Source: Aquipseudomonas ullengensis
Lineage (GTDB): Bacteria > Pseudomonadota > Gammaproteobacteria > Pseudomonadales > Pseudomonadaceae
Direction of reading: 5' to 3'
Assembly (NCBI RefSeq): GCF_014174475.1
Contig: NZ_JACJUD010000001.1
Span: 1 to 64,000 of the forward strand
DNA: 64,000 bases
A model generated the notes under the pieces. It saw nothing but the letters and a program-made list of their open reading frames with translations. It was not told the DNA's origin and made no database searches. A program made the position numbers and the translations under genes. Below, one piece after another: positions 12,775 through 22,128 of the stretch (position 1 is its first letter; every line of letters starts with the position of its first letter).

Positions 12775-13520
12775 GCGATCGTCACTTCGATGAGCTGGCG
12801 ACGCGCTTCGCCGAGAAGATCTACGGCGGTGCCAAGGGCGCGATCCGCCTCGCCGTGCTCCAGGCCGACCTCAAGGAAGCCCTGCCAGAACGCCCGCTGC
12901 GCGTGCTGGATATCGGCGCCGGGCTTGGCCACATGTCGCTGTGGCTGGCCCAGCGTGGCCACACCGTGACCCTGGCCGAGCCGGCCGAACCGATGCTGGA
13001 AGGCGCCCGCCAGCGCTTCGCCGAGGCCGGTGCCAGCGCGACCTTTATCCAGGCGCCGTGGCAGGAGCTGCTCGGCCAGCTCAACCAGCCCTACGACCTG
13101 GTGCTGTGCCACGCCGTGCTGGAGTGGCTGGCCGAGCCGCATGCCATCCTGCCGGTACTGCACCAGCTCACCGCCCCCGGCGGCTGGCTGTCGCTGGCGT
13201 TCTACAACAAGGACGCGCTGGTCTACCGCAACCTGCTCAAGGGCCATTTCCGCAAGCTGCGCAAGGCGAGCTTCGCCGGCGAAAAGCAGAGCCTGACGCC
13301 GCAGCGCCCGCTCGACCCGCGTGAGCTGGCGGCGCAACTCGACGGCCACTGGCAGGTCGAAACCCAGAGCGGCGTACGGGTGTTCCACGACTACATGCCG
13401 GTGGAATTCCAGGCCAAGGCCGAACTCTCCGACCTGCTGGAAATGGAGCTGGCCCACCGCCGCCATCCGGCTTTTGCCGGGCTGGGCCGTTACCTGCATT
13501 GGGTTTGCCGGCCGATATAG
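12771..13520 (+). CDS. cmoM: tRNA 5-carboxymethoxyuridine methyltransferase CmoM
   Basis: A 249-residue class I SAM methyltransferase. Motif I is VLDIGAGLG (about 45-53), preceded by the CmoM-type N-terminus FAEKIYGGAKGAIRLAVL and followed by LCHAVLEWLAEP. The C-terminal GVRVFHDYMP and GLGRYLHWV also match E. coli CmoM (formerly SmtA). The enzyme methylates carboxymethoxyuridine at the wobble position of certain tRNAs. The start overlaps the stop of the pyrophosphohydrolase by four bases. A GTAGGGCGGG palindrome follows its stop directly and may end the transcript. Confidence 0.88.
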   Translation: MSDRHFDELATRFAEKIYGGAKGAIRLAVLQADLKEALPERPLRVLDIGAGLGHMSLWLAQRGHTVTLAEPAEPMLEGARQRFAEAGASATFIQAPWQELLGQLNQPYDLVLCHAVLEWLAEPHAILPVLHQLTAPGGWLSLAFYNKDALVYRNLLKGHFRKLRKASFAGEKQSLTPQRPLDPRELAAQLDGHWQVETQSGVRVFHDYMPVEFQAKAELSDLLEMELAHRRHPAFAGLGRYLHWVCRPI

Positions 13521-13524
13521 AACC

Positions 13525-13577
13525 GTAGGGCGGGTGCAACCCGCGAACCCCTGTCGCGCGGATTGCACCCGCCCTAC
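13525..13577. repeat. GTAGGGCGGGTGCAACCC palindromic repeat
   Basis: GTAGGGCGGGTGCAACCCGCG is followed, after a short spacer, by CGCGGATTGCACCCGCCCTAC, giving a long near-perfect hairpin. The same unit occurs at 22071-22123, 52171-52222, 53381-53431 (arms in the opposite arrangement) and 56457-56507. Confidence 0.85.
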
Positions 13578-13610
13578 GCCAACCTTCTCCGCCCATGACC
13601 GGAGCCTCCC

Positions 13611-14207
13611 ATGAAAGCCCGATCGCTGTTGCTCCTGTTGCCACTGCTGGGTGCCTGTCAGAGCAGCAACCCCTATGTCGCCGACTCGCGGCCGCTGCCG
13701 CCGGCCCCGCTCAATGCCGCCAACCTCTTCGACCGCAGCGCATACCCGAGCGCGCCGCGCGATTACGGGCAATACCGCAACTGGAGCTGGCGCAATGGCC
13801 AGCTACCAACCGGCAGCGCCTGGGCCGACAGTGCCTTGCTGGCCGAAGCAGTGGGCAACGGCCTCGACCAGCGCGGCCTGCGTCCGGCACAGAATGCCGC
13901 AGCCGACCTGCAGGTCAGCGCCGACCTGAGCCTGGAGCGCCGCCAGGTCCAGGTGCGCGACGACTACGGCAGCTACTACGGCAACGGCCCCTATGGCGAC
14001 CGCTACGGAATGTACGGCAGCGTGCCGCTGGTGCGCAGCTACGAGGTGGAAGTGGCCGTGGTGCGTATCGACCTGTTCGACGGGCGCAGTGGCGAACCGG
14101 TGTGGAGCGGCAGCGCCGAAACCCAGCAGGACGGCAAGCAATCCGAGCGCGCCGATGCCCTGCGTAAAGCCATCGCCGATGCCCTCGGGCACTATCCACC
14201 GGAATGA
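13611..14207 (+). CDS. DUF4136 lipoprotein, first of a tandem pair
   Basis: A 198-residue predicted lipoprotein: a short hydrophobic leader ends in the lipobox LLGAC (acylated cysteine about residue 17). The mature part fits DUF4136, with YRNWSW near 55 and [10 protein letters not shown] near 86, both also found in the next gene. A tyrosine/glycine-rich segment (about 120-135) precedes [14 protein letters not shown]. The function of the family is unknown; members are outer-membrane or periplasmic. GGAGCCTCCC precedes the ATG. Lack of DASV-type residues after the cysteine is compatible with outer-membrane sorting. Confidence 0.85.
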   Translation: MKARSLLLLLPLLGACQSSNPYVADSRPLPPAPLNAANLFDRSAYPSAPRDYGQYRNWSWRNGQLPTGSAWADSALLAEAVGNGLDQRGLRPAQNAAADLQVSADLSLERRQVQVRDDYGSYYGNGPYGDRYGMYGSVPLVRSYEVEVAVVRIDLFDGRSGEPVWSGSAETQQDGKQSERADALRKAIADALGHYPPE

Positions 14208-14271
14208 AAACAGCGCTTGCCGGATGTACCGGCATGCGCTTGCATAAAGGCTCTACCACGGAGGTTTCGTC

Positions 14272-14832
14272 ATGTTCCGCCGCTTGCTGTTAATACCGGC
14301 CCTGCTGTTGCTCGGCGCCTGCCAGACCAATCAAATCGACCGCGATTTCGATGCCAGCCGCGACTTCGCCGGCTACCGCAGCTGGAGCTGGCAGGAGCCA
14401 GGCCTGCAGTACCGCCCCGATGACCCACGGATCAAGAGCGACCTCACCGAGCAGCGCCTGCGCGAAGCGGTCAGCCAGCAACTCGACCAGCGTGGCCTGC
14501 GCCCCGCCCAACCCGGCAGTGCCGCCGACCTCAAGGTGCAAACCTGGCTGATCATCGACCAGCGCCAGGACCAGGTCAGCACCAACTACGGCGGCGGTTA
14601 CTGGGGCGGCGGCTGGGGTGGCTACTGGGGCCCACCGCTCACCGAGACGCGCACCGTCGACTACAAGGTCGCCACCATCCAGATCGACCTGTTCGACGGC
14701 AAGGACGGCAAGCTGGTCTGGCGCGGCAGTGCCGAACAGCTGGTGCGCCAGTCTCAGGCCAACCCGAGCGAGCGCGAAGCGGCGATCCGCGCCACGGTGG
14801 GCAAGGTGCTCAGCCAGTACCCGCCGCAATGA
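14272..14832 (+). CDS. DUF4136 lipoprotein, second of a tandem pair
   Basis: A 186-residue lipoprotein with lipobox LLGAC (cysteine about residue 17). It is a diverged duplicate of the gene 64 bases upstream: [22 protein letters not shown] and IQIDLFDGKDGKLVW all align with it. A glycine/tryptophan/tyrosine-rich stretch, GGGYWGGGWGGYWGPP (about 105-120), is a low-complexity surface loop absent in that form from the first copy. GGAGG precedes the start. The stop overlaps the start of the next gene (ATGA). Confidence 0.85.
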   Translation: MFRRLLLIPALLLLGACQTNQIDRDFDASRDFAGYRSWSWQEPGLQYRPDDPRIKSDLTEQRLREAVSQQLDQRGLRPAQPGSAADLKVQTWLIIDQRQDQVSTNYGGGYWGGGWGGYWGPPLTETRTVDYKVATIQIDLFDGKDGKLVWRGSAEQLVRQSQANPSEREAAIRATVGKVLSQYPPQ

Positions 14833-15317
14833 ATGACCAATTGCTCAGCCATCGCCCCGCCGACGAGGCGGACCTGGCCGAGGTGGTGGGTTTCGTGCGC
14901 AACGCCGACGAGCTGTTCTACGCATTCCCCCGCGCACACTGGCCGCTGAGCCGCGAGCAACTGCTAAGCGCCTACCACGAACGCCAGGGCAACACCCTGG
15001 CCCTGCTCGACGGCCGCGCCGCTGGCTTCGCCAACTTCTACCAGAGCCAGCCCGGCGAGTTCTGCGCCCTGGGCAACCTGATGATCGCGCCCTGGGCGCG
15101 CGGCGCCGGCGTCGCGCAGTACCTGATCGGCGTGATGGAGCGCCTGGCCGAGCGCGACTTCCAGGCCCGCGAGCTGCGCGCCTCCTGCTTCAACCACAAC
15201 AGCGCCGGGCTGCTCCTGTATGCCCGCCAGGGCTACCAGCTGTGCGGCGTGGTCGAGCGCAGCCGCAACGACCAGCGCGTGGCGCTGCTGCAGTTCAGCA
15301 AAAGCCTTAAAAGCTGA
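14829..15317 (+). CDS. GNAT-family N-acetyltransferase
   Basis: A 162-residue GNAT enzyme. The acetyl-CoA binding region is LGNLMIAPWARGAGVAQYLIGVM (motif A about 77-98; residues RGAGVA contact the pyrophosphate), followed by a C-terminal ELRASCFNHNSAGLLLYARQGY typical of motif B. The substrate is unknown. The ATG overlaps the stop of the second DUF4136 gene, so it is likely expressed with it. Confidence 0.85.
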   Translation: MNDQLLSHRPADEADLAEVVGFVRNADELFYAFPRAHWPLSREQLLSAYHERQGNTLALLDGRAAGFANFYQSQPGEFCALGNLMIAPWARGAGVAQYLIGVMERLAERDFQARELRASCFNHNSAGLLLYARQGYQLCGVVERSRNDQRVALLQFSKSLKS

Positions 15318-15370
15318 CCCTCCGACCAAGTAAGCCCATACTGTCGCCCCTTTTTCCCGTGGAGACAGCC

Positions 15371-15814
15371 ATGCCCAACTGGTGGCTCCTCGCCCTGCCC
15401 CTGATCGCCGGCACCTTCATGCCGCTGCAGGCGGGCATCAACGGCCAACTGGCCAAACACCTGTCCAGCGTCCTGGCCGCCGCCCTGGTGTCGTTCCTGG
15501 TCGGCGGCTGCGCGCTGCTGATCGTGGTTGCCAGCCAGCGTGACCTGCCCAGCCTGGAGCTGCTCAAGAGCCTCAGCTGGTGGCACTGGAGTGGCGGTCT
15601 GCTGGGCGCGTTCTTCATCGCCACCGCCGCCTACTCGGGGCCGCGCATCGGTGCCCTGTTGTTCATGGTGCTGGTGCTGGCCGGCCAGTTGGGCATGGCC
15701 CTGCTGCTGGACCACAAGGGCTGGGCGGGCTTTCGCGAAGCACCGATCACGGCCGGCAAGGCCGCCGGAATGGCGCTGATCATCGGCGGACTGTGGCTGA
15801 TCCGGCGCGGCTGA
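15371..15814 (+). CDS. Small DMT-family inner-membrane protein (DUF606/YdcZ-like)
   Basis: A 147-residue protein with about five hydrophobic segments and the DUF606 signature: GTFMPLQAGINGQLAKHLSS at the N-terminus and GPRIGALLFMVLVLAGQLGMALLLDHKGW in the middle. The family is a half-size relative of drug/metabolite transporters; its substrate is not known. The ATG is preceded by GGAGACAGCC, which decides the start over an ATG 12 bases upstream. Confidence 0.85.
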   Translation: MPNWWLLALPLIAGTFMPLQAGINGQLAKHLSSVLAAALVSFLVGGCALLIVVASQRDLPSLELLKSLSWWHWSGGLLGAFFIATAAYSGPRIGALLFMVLVLAGQLGMALLLDHKGWAGFREAPITAGKAAGMALIIGGLWLIRRG

Positions 15815-15880
15815 GCAGTGATGGCAATTAGATGGCAGATCCGGCTATGCTGAGGTCGGCCGTTTTTGTGATCACAGCAC

Positions 15881-17011
15881 ATGCCCGATTCCGCGATACC
15901 CCATCAGCCACACACCTTCGCCCTCTGGCGCGAAGCCCAGGACACCCGTGTACGCACGCGCCTGGGCGGCATCTATTACCTGCTGGCCTGGCTGCTGAGC
16001 TGGCTGTTCAGCACTGCGCCCAGCGACATGCTGCTCAGCGGCCTGCTCGGTACCGCCCTGTTTACCCTGCTGCTGGCGCTGCGCTGGCTGCACCGCCTGC
16101 CACAGGAGGAAAGCGATAGCTGCCTGCGCGCCTGGATCGACCGTCACTGGAGCCTGATCCTCGTCACCTCGCTGGCCTGGGGCCTGGCCCATGCCTGGAC
16201 CCTCTACAGCACACAGTTCGAACCCTCGCGGCTGATCGCCACCCTCAGCACCGTGGCCTTCAGTACCGCCATGGCCTTCAGCTTCTCGATGCGCAAGGGC
16301 CGCTGCATCCTGGCCATGCTGTTTCTCTACCTGCCGGGCCTGGCTGCCCTCGGCCTGCACTGGGAGACGCAGCAGGCGCTGCTGATCACCCTGGCCTTCT
16401 ACCTCAGCTACCTGCTGCTGGCGCTCAGCCGCAGCCACCGCGAGTACCAGGCGACCCTGGCGCTGGAGCAGGAACTGCTCTACCAGCGCGAACGCTTCGA
16501 CCAGCTCAGCCGCACCGACAACCTGACCCAGCTCGGTAACCGCCTGCAGTTCAACACCCTGTTCCCGGTGCTGGTCGCCAGCGCCCAGCGCGTCGGCAGC
16601 CCCCTGTCACTGGTGCTGCTGGATATCGACTTCTTCAAGCGGATCAACGACGAGTTCGGCCACGCCCTCGGCGATGCCTGCCTGGCTGCGTTCGCCGAAC
16701 GCATGCGCGCGACCTTCCGCCGCGACAGCGATGCCCTGCTGCGCCTGGGTGGCGAAGAGTTCGCTGTGCTGATGGTCGACACCACGCTGGAACAAGCCCG
16801 CGAGCTGGGCGAGCAGTTCCGCCAGGAACTGTCCAGCCACGGCCTGGAGGTGCAGGGCCGGCACCAGCCGCTGACCACCAGCCTGGGCGTGGGCTGCTTC
16901 GACAGCGCCAACGACGCCAGTTCCGCCGCCTTCTTCAAGCGCGTCGACGATGCGCTGTACCGCGCCAAGGCCAATGGTCGCGACTGCCTGGTGCTGGCCG
17001 ATCTCGACTGA
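15881..17011 (+). CDS. Membrane diguanylate cyclase (GGDEF)
   Basis: 376 residues: about six hydrophobic segments in the first 190 residues, a short coiled region, then a GGDEF domain. The active site is GGEEF at 290-294, and an RxxD inhibitory site (RDSD) sits exactly five residues before it, so product-inhibited c-di-GMP synthesis is likely. The membrane part resembles an integral sensor rather than a periplasmic one. A 10-bp palindrome TGTGATCACA (15867-15876) lies directly before the ATG where a ribosome binding site would be, and no Shine-Dalgarno is seen. A TATGCT hexamer at 15845 could be a -10 element giving a short leader. It converges on the chemoreceptor gene. Confidence 0.9.
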   Translation: MPDSAIPHQPHTFALWREAQDTRVRTRLGGIYYLLAWLLSWLFSTAPSDMLLSGLLGTALFTLLLALRWLHRLPQEESDSCLRAWIDRHWSLILVTSLAWGLAHAWTLYSTQFEPSRLIATLSTVAFSTAMAFSFSMRKGRCILAMLFLYLPGLAALGLHWETQQALLITLAFYLSYLLLALSRSHREYQATLALEQELLYQRERFDQLSRTDNLTQLGNRLQFNTLFPVLVASAQRVGSPLSLVLLDIDFFKRINDEFGHALGDACLAAFAERMRATFRRDSDALLRLGGEEFAVLMVDTTLEQARELGEQFRQELSSHGLEVQGRHQPLTTSLGVGCFDSANDASSAAFFKRVDDALYRAKANGRDCLVLADLD

Positions 17012-17029
17012 AAGCCGCTGCGTCCATCC

Positions 17030-18958
17030 TTAGAGGCGAAACCGCCCCATCTGCGCCGCCAGGTCTTCGGCCAAACCGAGCAGCACGCGGCAGTTCTCCC
17101 GGCATTCGGTGACTTCGCTGGCCGTGGAGTGCGCCAGGTCGGCGATGCCCTGCACGTTGCGGTTGATCTCCTCGGTCACTGAACTCTGCTCCTCGGTGGC
17201 GGTGGCCACCTGGTGGTTCATGTCGCTGAGACGGTCCACCTGATCGGCAATCGACTCCAGCGAGCGCCCGGTGCTCTGGCTGGCCTCGACCCCGGTGCCG
17301 GTGGCCTGCTGGCCGGCCTGCATGGAGCTGACCGCCGCCTCGGCGCCCTGCTTGAGGCGCAGGATCATCTGCTGGATCTCGTCGGTGGACGCCTGGGTAC
17401 GGCTGGCCAGGGTGCGCACCTCATCGGCCACCACGGCAAAACCGCGACCCTGCTCACCGGCACGCGCCGCCTCGATGGCCGCGTTGAGTGCCAGCAGGTT
17501 GGTCTGTTCGGCGATGCTGCGGATCACCGTCAGCACCTGGTCGATGGACGCCACCTGGGCAGCCAGCTCGCCCACCGCCTGCGCCGCCGTGCCGATTTCG
17601 CCGGACATGCGCTGGATATGCGCAATCGAGCCGCCCACTTCACGCCGCGCGGTGTCGGCCTCGTCGCGCGCCGACTGCGAGACTTCTGCTGCATTGCCGG
17701 CGTTGCGCGCGATCTCCTGCACGGTCAGGCCCATCTCGTGCACGGCGGTGGCGACCAGGTCAGTCATGTCCTGCTGCTGGCCCGAACGCGTGGCCGTGTT
17801 GTCGACCACCTTCGCCACCAGGGCCACCGAACCGCGCAGGCGTTCGCTGGTGGCCAGTACCTCGCCGATCAGCTGGCGCTGGCCTTCGAGGAAACGGTTG
17901 AAGCCGCGAGCCAGATCGCCCAGTTCGTCGCCGCGCGACTCGTCCAGACGGCGGGTCAGATCACCACCGCCACCGCCGATTTCCACCAGCGCACCGGTCA
18001 CCCGACGAATCGGCCGCACCAGGCCACGAGCCAGCAACACCACCAGCCCCAGGCAGAGCAACGCCACCGCCGCACCGATCAACGCGGTGACCAGTAGCGC
18101 CTGGCGCGCTTCGCCGTAGACCTGTTCTTCCGGCAGCTCGGCCACCAGTTGCCAGTCCAGCGACTGCAGCGGCAGCGACATGGCCAGATAGGCCTCGCCG
18201 TCGCGCTCGAAACGCAGCGCCTTGCCAGTCTGGCTGCCCAGCTCGCGGGCCACCTCGGTGCCAACCAGTTCGCCCAGGCTGCGCTTGTCGCTGATCTGCG
18301 CATCCGGGTGCACCTTGACCTGGCCCTTGCCATCCACCAGGTAGACCTTGCCCGCCTCGCCCAGGTGGAAGCCGCGCACCAGGTCGGACATCGCACTCAG
18401 GCTCAGGCCCAGGCCGCCAACACCCAGGGTGCGGCCGCCCACCTCGATGCGCTGGTTGATGAACAGGGTCGGCACCGCGGTGGTCTTGTCGATGTCGACA
18501 TCCAGCGAGCGCGCCTTGCCGCTGTCGACGAAGTCATAGAACCAGGCATTTTCCGGCGCCCGGCTGAGGGTGCGGTCCAGGCCATCGCCGGTGTAGTAGT
18601 GGCCGGAGTCCACGGCCACCATGAAGGTGGTCAGGGCCTTGTTGGATAGCTGCTCCTGCTTCAGGTAGCGCACCATGGCCGCCTGTTGCGCCGGGTCTTC
18701 GCCCACGGCCAGCCAGTCGCTGACCATGCTGTTGCCGGCGATGCCGCGGGCGGTGGTCAGGGGCTCGCTGAGCACCCGTTCCAGGTCATTGCGCACCGCT
18801 TCCACGCGCGCCGGCAGCTCGCCGTTGACCAGGTATTGCTCGACCTGGCGGTTGGCCACGCCGGAGTAGATGAAGATGACGATCAGCACGCTGACCATGA
18901 GCGCCGCGCCCATGCTGAGGATCAACTGCCACTGGATGCTGCGTCGCCAGAAACCCAT
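17030..18958 (-). CDS. Methyl-accepting chemotaxis protein (dCache type)
   Basis: 642 residues. An N-terminal membrane helix (about 10-35) precedes a periplasmic region of about 260 residues with Cache features ([45 protein letters not shown]). A second helix ([20 protein letters not shown]) leads into HAMP and the signalling domain with the conserved hairpin tip [20 protein letters not shown]. It would control flagellar motion through CheA/CheW. The ligand cannot be read; the classical amino-acid dCache motif is not obvious. The start is set at 18958 because GAGGAG precedes it and the first helix follows; a longer frame begins 120 bases upstream. Confidence 0.93.
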   Translation of the reverse strand: MGFWRRSIQWQLILSMGAALMVSVLIVIFIYSGVANRQVEQYLVNGELPARVEAVRNDLERVLSEPLTTARGIAGNSMVSDWLAVGEDPAQQAAMVRYLKQEQLSNKALTTFMVAVDSGHYYTGDGLDRTLSRAPENAWFYDFVDSGKARSLDVDIDKTTAVPTLFINQRIEVGGRTLGVGGLGLSLSAMSDLVRGFHLGEAGKVYLVDGKGQVKVHPDAQISDKRSLGELVGTEVARELGSQTGKALRFERDGEAYLAMSLPLQSLDWQLVAELPEEQVYGEARQALLVTALIGAAVALLCLGLVVLLARGLVRPIRRVTGALVEIGGGGGDLTRRLDESRGDELGDLARGFNRFLEGQRQLIGEVLATSERLRGSVALVAKVVDNTATRSGQQQDMTDLVATAVHEMGLTVQEIARNAGNAAEVSQSARDEADTARREVGGSIAHIQRMSGEIGTAAQAVGELAAQVASIDQVLTVIRSIAEQTNLLALNAAIEAARAGEQGRGFAVVADEVRTLASRTQASTDEIQQMILRLKQGAEAAVSSMQAGQQATGTGVEASQSTGRSLESIADQVDRLSDMNHQVATATEEQSSVTEEINRNVQGIADLAHSTASEVTECRENCRVLLGLAEDLAAQMGRFRL

Positions 18959-19117
18959 CTCGTACTCCTCGACCGCTATTACGGGTGCGGGCCGATTACG
19001 GCCTGCGCTGTTGCTGTATCGACCAGGTTCCGGCCTGGCTTGAGGCGACTGGCCATCATTGATGGCCGCTGTCTGCACGATAGCTCAGCAAGCGTCATGC
19101 CGACCGCCGCGCGCGCC

Positions 19118-19123
19118 TATAAT
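19118..19123 (+). promoter_or_regulatory. Consensus -10 element upstream of the MATE gene
   Basis: TATAAT lies 21 bases before the ATG, inside a GC-rich stretch. The -35 region at the right distance is poor, so activator dependence or an extended element is possible. The transcript leader would be about 15 bases. Confidence 0.5.
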
Positions 19124-19144
19124 CGGCGCTTTCCCGGAGCCTCC

Positions 19145-20530
19145 ATGTCGACACTGCGCGCCGCCTGGCAACATCTACCCACCCACCGCCGCGTCTGGGC
19201 CCTGGCCCTGCCGATGATTCTCTCCAACCTGTCGGTTCCGCTGGTGGCGCTGGTGGACAGCGCGGTGGTCGGCCACCTACCCCAGGTCCAGCAATTGGGC
19301 GCGGTGGTGGTGGGCAGCAGCCTGTACGCCATGCTGGTCGGGGTGTTCGGCATCCTGCGCATGAGCGCCACCGGCTTCGCCGCCCAGGCCTATGGCCGTG
19401 GCGATGGCGGTGCGCTGCGCCTGGTACTGCTGCAAAGCCTGTTGCTGGCCGGCGCCCTGGCGGTGGCCATCGGCCTGCTGGCGATCCCCCTGAGCGACGC
19501 CGCCCTGCACCTGATGCAGCCGTCGGCAACCCTGGATGCGCTGACCCGCGAGTTCTTCCACACCCGCCTACTGGGCCTGCCGGCGACCCTGGCCTGCTCA
19601 GCCCTGGTCGGCTGGTTGCTGGGCACGCAAAGCGCCCGTGGCGCGCTGGCCGTGCTGCTGAGCACCAACCTGCTCAATGTGGCGCTCAACCTGTGGTTCG
19701 TCCTCGGCCTGGACTGGGGCGTGGTCGGCTCGGCGCGCGCCTCGGTACTCGCCGAATGGTGCGGCGCGCTGGTCGGCCTGACGCTGGCCTGGCAGGCCCT
19801 GCGCCGCCAGCCTGGGCAGCTGCAGCGCGAGCAGCTGTACCGCTGGCACAGCTGGGTCGCCCTGCTGGCGGTTAACCGCGACATCCTCATCCGCACCCTC
19901 GCGCTGCACCTGGTGTTCTTCCTGATCACCGTGCAAGGCACCCGCCTGGGCGATGCCACGGTGGCAGCCAACGCCCTGCTGCTCAATGGCCTGCTGCTGG
20001 CCGCCTTTGCCCTGGACGGTTTGGCCCAGGCGGTGGAGGCGCTGTGCGGGCATGCCATCGGCGCCCGGGACCGCCTGACCCTGCAGCGCTCGCTGGTGGT
20101 CGCCGGCGGCTGGTCGCTGCTCGGCAGCCTGCTGTTCGCCCTGCTGTTCCTGCTCGGCGGCCACTGGTTCATCGACCTGCAGAGCGACATGCAGCCCGTG
20201 CGCGCGGTGGCGTACGTCTACCTACCCTACCTGGCTGTGTTGCCGCTGGTGGCGGTGTGGAGCTACCTGCTCGACGGCCTGTTCATCGGCGCCACCCGCG
20301 CCCGGGAAATGCGCAATGCCATGCTGTTCAGCGTGACCCTGGCGCTACTGCTCGGCTGGGCCCTGCGCGGCCTGGGCAACCACGGCCTGTGGCTGGCCTT
20401 CCTCGGCTTCATGCTGTTGCGCGGCAGCAGCCTGGGCATCATCGCCTGGCGCCTTGGCCGCCAGGGTGCTTGGATTAGCAGCACTGCTGATGGAGAAAAA
20501 CATGCTCAGCCCTCCGGTCCCCGTCGATGA
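19145..20530 (+). CDS. MATE-family efflux transporter (DinF-like)
   Basis: 461 residues with twelve hydrophobic segments. The N-terminal half carries the family features LPMILSNLSVPLVALVDSAVVGHL and GTQSARGAL; the second half has ANALLLNGLLLAAFALDGLAQAVEALCGHAIGA. The DinF subgroup exports organic cations or bile-salt-like compounds using Na+ or H+; the substrate here is unknown. GGAGC precedes the ATG at 19145. Its last 29 bases overlap the start of the next gene, so the two are probably co-translated. No LexA-type box is seen upstream, unlike E. coli dinF. Confidence 0.9.
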   Translation: MSTLRAAWQHLPTHRRVWALALPMILSNLSVPLVALVDSAVVGHLPQVQQLGAVVVGSSLYAMLVGVFGILRMSATGFAAQAYGRGDGGALRLVLLQSLLLAGALAVAIGLLAIPLSDAALHLMQPSATLDALTREFFHTRLLGLPATLACSALVGWLLGTQSARGALAVLLSTNLLNVALNLWFVLGLDWGVVGSARASVLAEWCGALVGLTLAWQALRRQPGQLQREQLYRWHSWVALLAVNRDILIRTLALHLVFFLITVQGTRLGDATVAANALLLNGLLLAAFALDGLAQAVEALCGHAIGARDRLTLQRSLVVAGGWSLLGSLLFALLFLLGGHWFIDLQSDMQPVRAVAYVYLPYLAVLPLVAVWSYLLDGLFIGATRAREMRNAMLFSVTLALLLGWALRGLGNHGLWLAFLGFMLLRGSSLGIIAWRLGRQGAWISSTADGEKHAQPSGPRR

Positions 20531-21539
20531 AAACAGCCGCCAAGCGGCGCTGGACGAGCTCGACCTGCTCGACACCCCCGCCGAGCATTACCTCGACACC
20601 CTGGTGCGCCTGACCCGCGAACTGTTCCAGGTGGAAACCGTGCTGATCAGCCTGATCGACCGCGACCGCCAGTGGTTCAAGGCACGTATCGGCCTGGAGG
20701 CTATGGAGACTGGCCGCGATATTTCCTTCTGCGGCCATGCGGTGGCGGCGCGCAGCCCGCTGGTGATCGAAGACGCCACCCAGGACCCACGCTTCAGCGA
20801 CAACCCACTGGTCAGCGGTGCGCCGTTTATTCGCTTCTATGCCGGCCAGCCGCTGTACAGCCGTAGCGGCCAGCCGATCGGAACCCTGTGCATGCTTGAT
20901 CCGCAGCCGCGCGGGCTAAGCCCGCAGCAGCGCTTCCACCTGCAGGACCTGGGCACCCTGGTCGAGGGTTACCTGCAGTTGCGCAGCATGAGCCAGCAGA
21001 CCCAGCGCCTGCGCCAGGCGGTGGATCGCGAGCAGCGCAAGGCGCTGATTGACCCGCTGACCCAGCTGTGGAACCGCGCCGGCCTGGCACAATTTTTCCC
21101 GCGCGAATACGCCGCCGCGCGCGATGCCGGCCTGCAGCTGGGCGTGGTGTTCTGCGACCTCGACCACTTCAAGCAGGTCAACGATCAGTTCGGCCATGCC
21201 GGCGGCGACCAGGTGCTGTGGGAAAGCGCCCGGCGCATGGCGGCGGCCCTGCGCCCGGATGACCTGCTGGTACGCCTGGGCGGCGAGGAATTCGTCGCCC
21301 TGGTCAGCGTGCACGACGAAGCCGAGCTGCAGCACATCGCCGAGCGCGTCCGCAGCACCATCGGCGCCACCCCGATGAGCATCGGCCAGCAGACCCACAA
21401 CCTGACCATCAGTATCGGCACCGCCCTCACCGCCAGCGGCGAGAACCAGAACGCGGTACTGGAGCGCGCCGACCGCGCCCTCTACAGTGCCAAGCAACAG
21501 GGCCGCAACAGAACGGTCCATGCCAGTGACCTGACCTGA
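20502..21539 (+). CDS. GAF-GGDEF diguanylate cyclase
   Basis: A 345-residue soluble protein. A GAF domain (about 20-165; DISFCGHAV, VIEDATQDPRF, FYAGQPLYS) precedes a GGDEF domain with GGEEF at 260-264. RPDD five residues before it is a complete RxxD inhibitory site. The likely activity is c-di-GMP synthesis controlled by a small ligand or redox state at the GAF domain. The start at 20502 is preferred because GGAG lies six bases before it; it overlaps the MATE gene by 29 bases. Confidence 0.92.
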   Translation: MLSPPVPVDENSRQAALDELDLLDTPAEHYLDTLVRLTRELFQVETVLISLIDRDRQWFKARIGLEAMETGRDISFCGHAVAARSPLVIEDATQDPRFSDNPLVSGAPFIRFYAGQPLYSRSGQPIGTLCMLDPQPRGLSPQQRFHLQDLGTLVEGYLQLRSMSQQTQRLRQAVDREQRKALIDPLTQLWNRAGLAQFFPREYAAARDAGLQLGVVFCDLDHFKQVNDQFGHAGGDQVLWESARRMAAALRPDDLLVRLGGEEFVALVSVHDEAELQHIAERVRSTIGATPMSIGQQTHNLTISIGTALTASGENQNAVLERADRALYSAKQQGRNRTVHASDLT

Positions 21540-21549
21540 GGAACAGCCC

Positions 21550-22008
21550 ATGGCCGACGCCATTGCCGCCAGCCTGCATTACCTGTCGATTTTCGTCCTG
21601 TTCGCCCTGCTGACCGGCGAGCACCTGCTGTTCAAACCGGTGATGGAACTGGAGCGCGCGCGCAGCCTGCTGCGGGTGGATATCGCCTACGGTGCCTGCG
21701 CCGGGCTGGTGCTGGTCACCGGCGCCGCACGCGTGCTGTGGTTCGGCAAGGGCCTGGACTACTACCTGCACAACAGCCTGTTCCACGCCAAGGTCGGCCT
21801 GTTCATCCTGATCGGCCTGCTGTCGATCATCCCCACCCTGACCTTCTTCAACTGGCGCAACGACCTGCTGGCCGGCAAGGCTCCGCAGATCAGCCCGGCG
21901 GTGGCCAGGCGCACGCTGCTGGTGATCCGCCTGGAGCTGTTGCTGCTGGTCTGCCTGCCCTTCCTCGCCAGCCTGATGGCCCGTGGCTTCGGCATGATCG
22001 CGCCCTGA
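21550..22008 (+). CDS. DUF2214 family inner-membrane protein
   Basis: A 152-residue protein with four hydrophobic helices, matching DUF2214: ASLHYLSIFVLFALLTGEHLLF at the N-terminus and FHAKVGLFILIGLLSIIPT in the middle. The function is unknown; several conserved histidines lie in or next to helices. It follows the GAF-GGDEF gene by 10 bases (AGGAACAGCCC before the ATG) and ends at a strong terminator, so it is the last gene of the MATE-GGDEF transcript. Confidence 0.85.
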   Translation: MADAIAASLHYLSIFVLFALLTGEHLLFKPVMELERARSLLRVDIAYGACAGLVLVTGAARVLWFGKGLDYYLHNSLFHAKVGLFILIGLLSIIPTLTFFNWRNDLLAGKAPQISPAVARRTLLVIRLELLLLVCLPFLASLMARGFGMIAP

Positions 22009-22028
22009 TCGGCGCGGGTTCAGCAGGC

Positions 22029-22060
22029 ACAAAAAGCCCGGCAGATGCCGGGCTTTTTGT
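22029..22060 (+). terminator. Strong intrinsic terminator (bidirectional)
   Basis: ACAAAAAGCCCGGC and GCCGGGCTTTTTGT form a perfect 14-bp stem around the loop AGAT. The T tract on the plus strand ends the DUF2214 transcript; the matching A tract could also stop speA transcription coming from the other side. Confidence 0.93.
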
Positions 22061-22070
22061 GGGTTATGAC

Positions 22071-22123
22071 GTAGGGCGGGTGCAACACGCGCCACCCCAA
22101 CTCGCGGGTTGCACCCGCCCTAC
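22071..22123. repeat. GTAGGGCGGGTGCAAC palindromic repeat
   Basis: Second member of the GTAGGGCGGG family, with GTAGGGCGGGTGCAACACGCG and CTCGCGGGTTGCACCCGCCC as arms. It lies between the terminator at 22029-22060 and the speA stop codon. Confidence 0.85.
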
Positions 22124-22128
22124 CCGCC

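Noticed and set aside
15867..15876. TGTGATCACA as a Crp/Vfr site before a diguanylate cyclase gene
   Set aside because: The TGTGA and TCACA halves are adjacent instead of six bases apart, so it is not a Crp-type site; it is noted only as a palindrome at the start codon.
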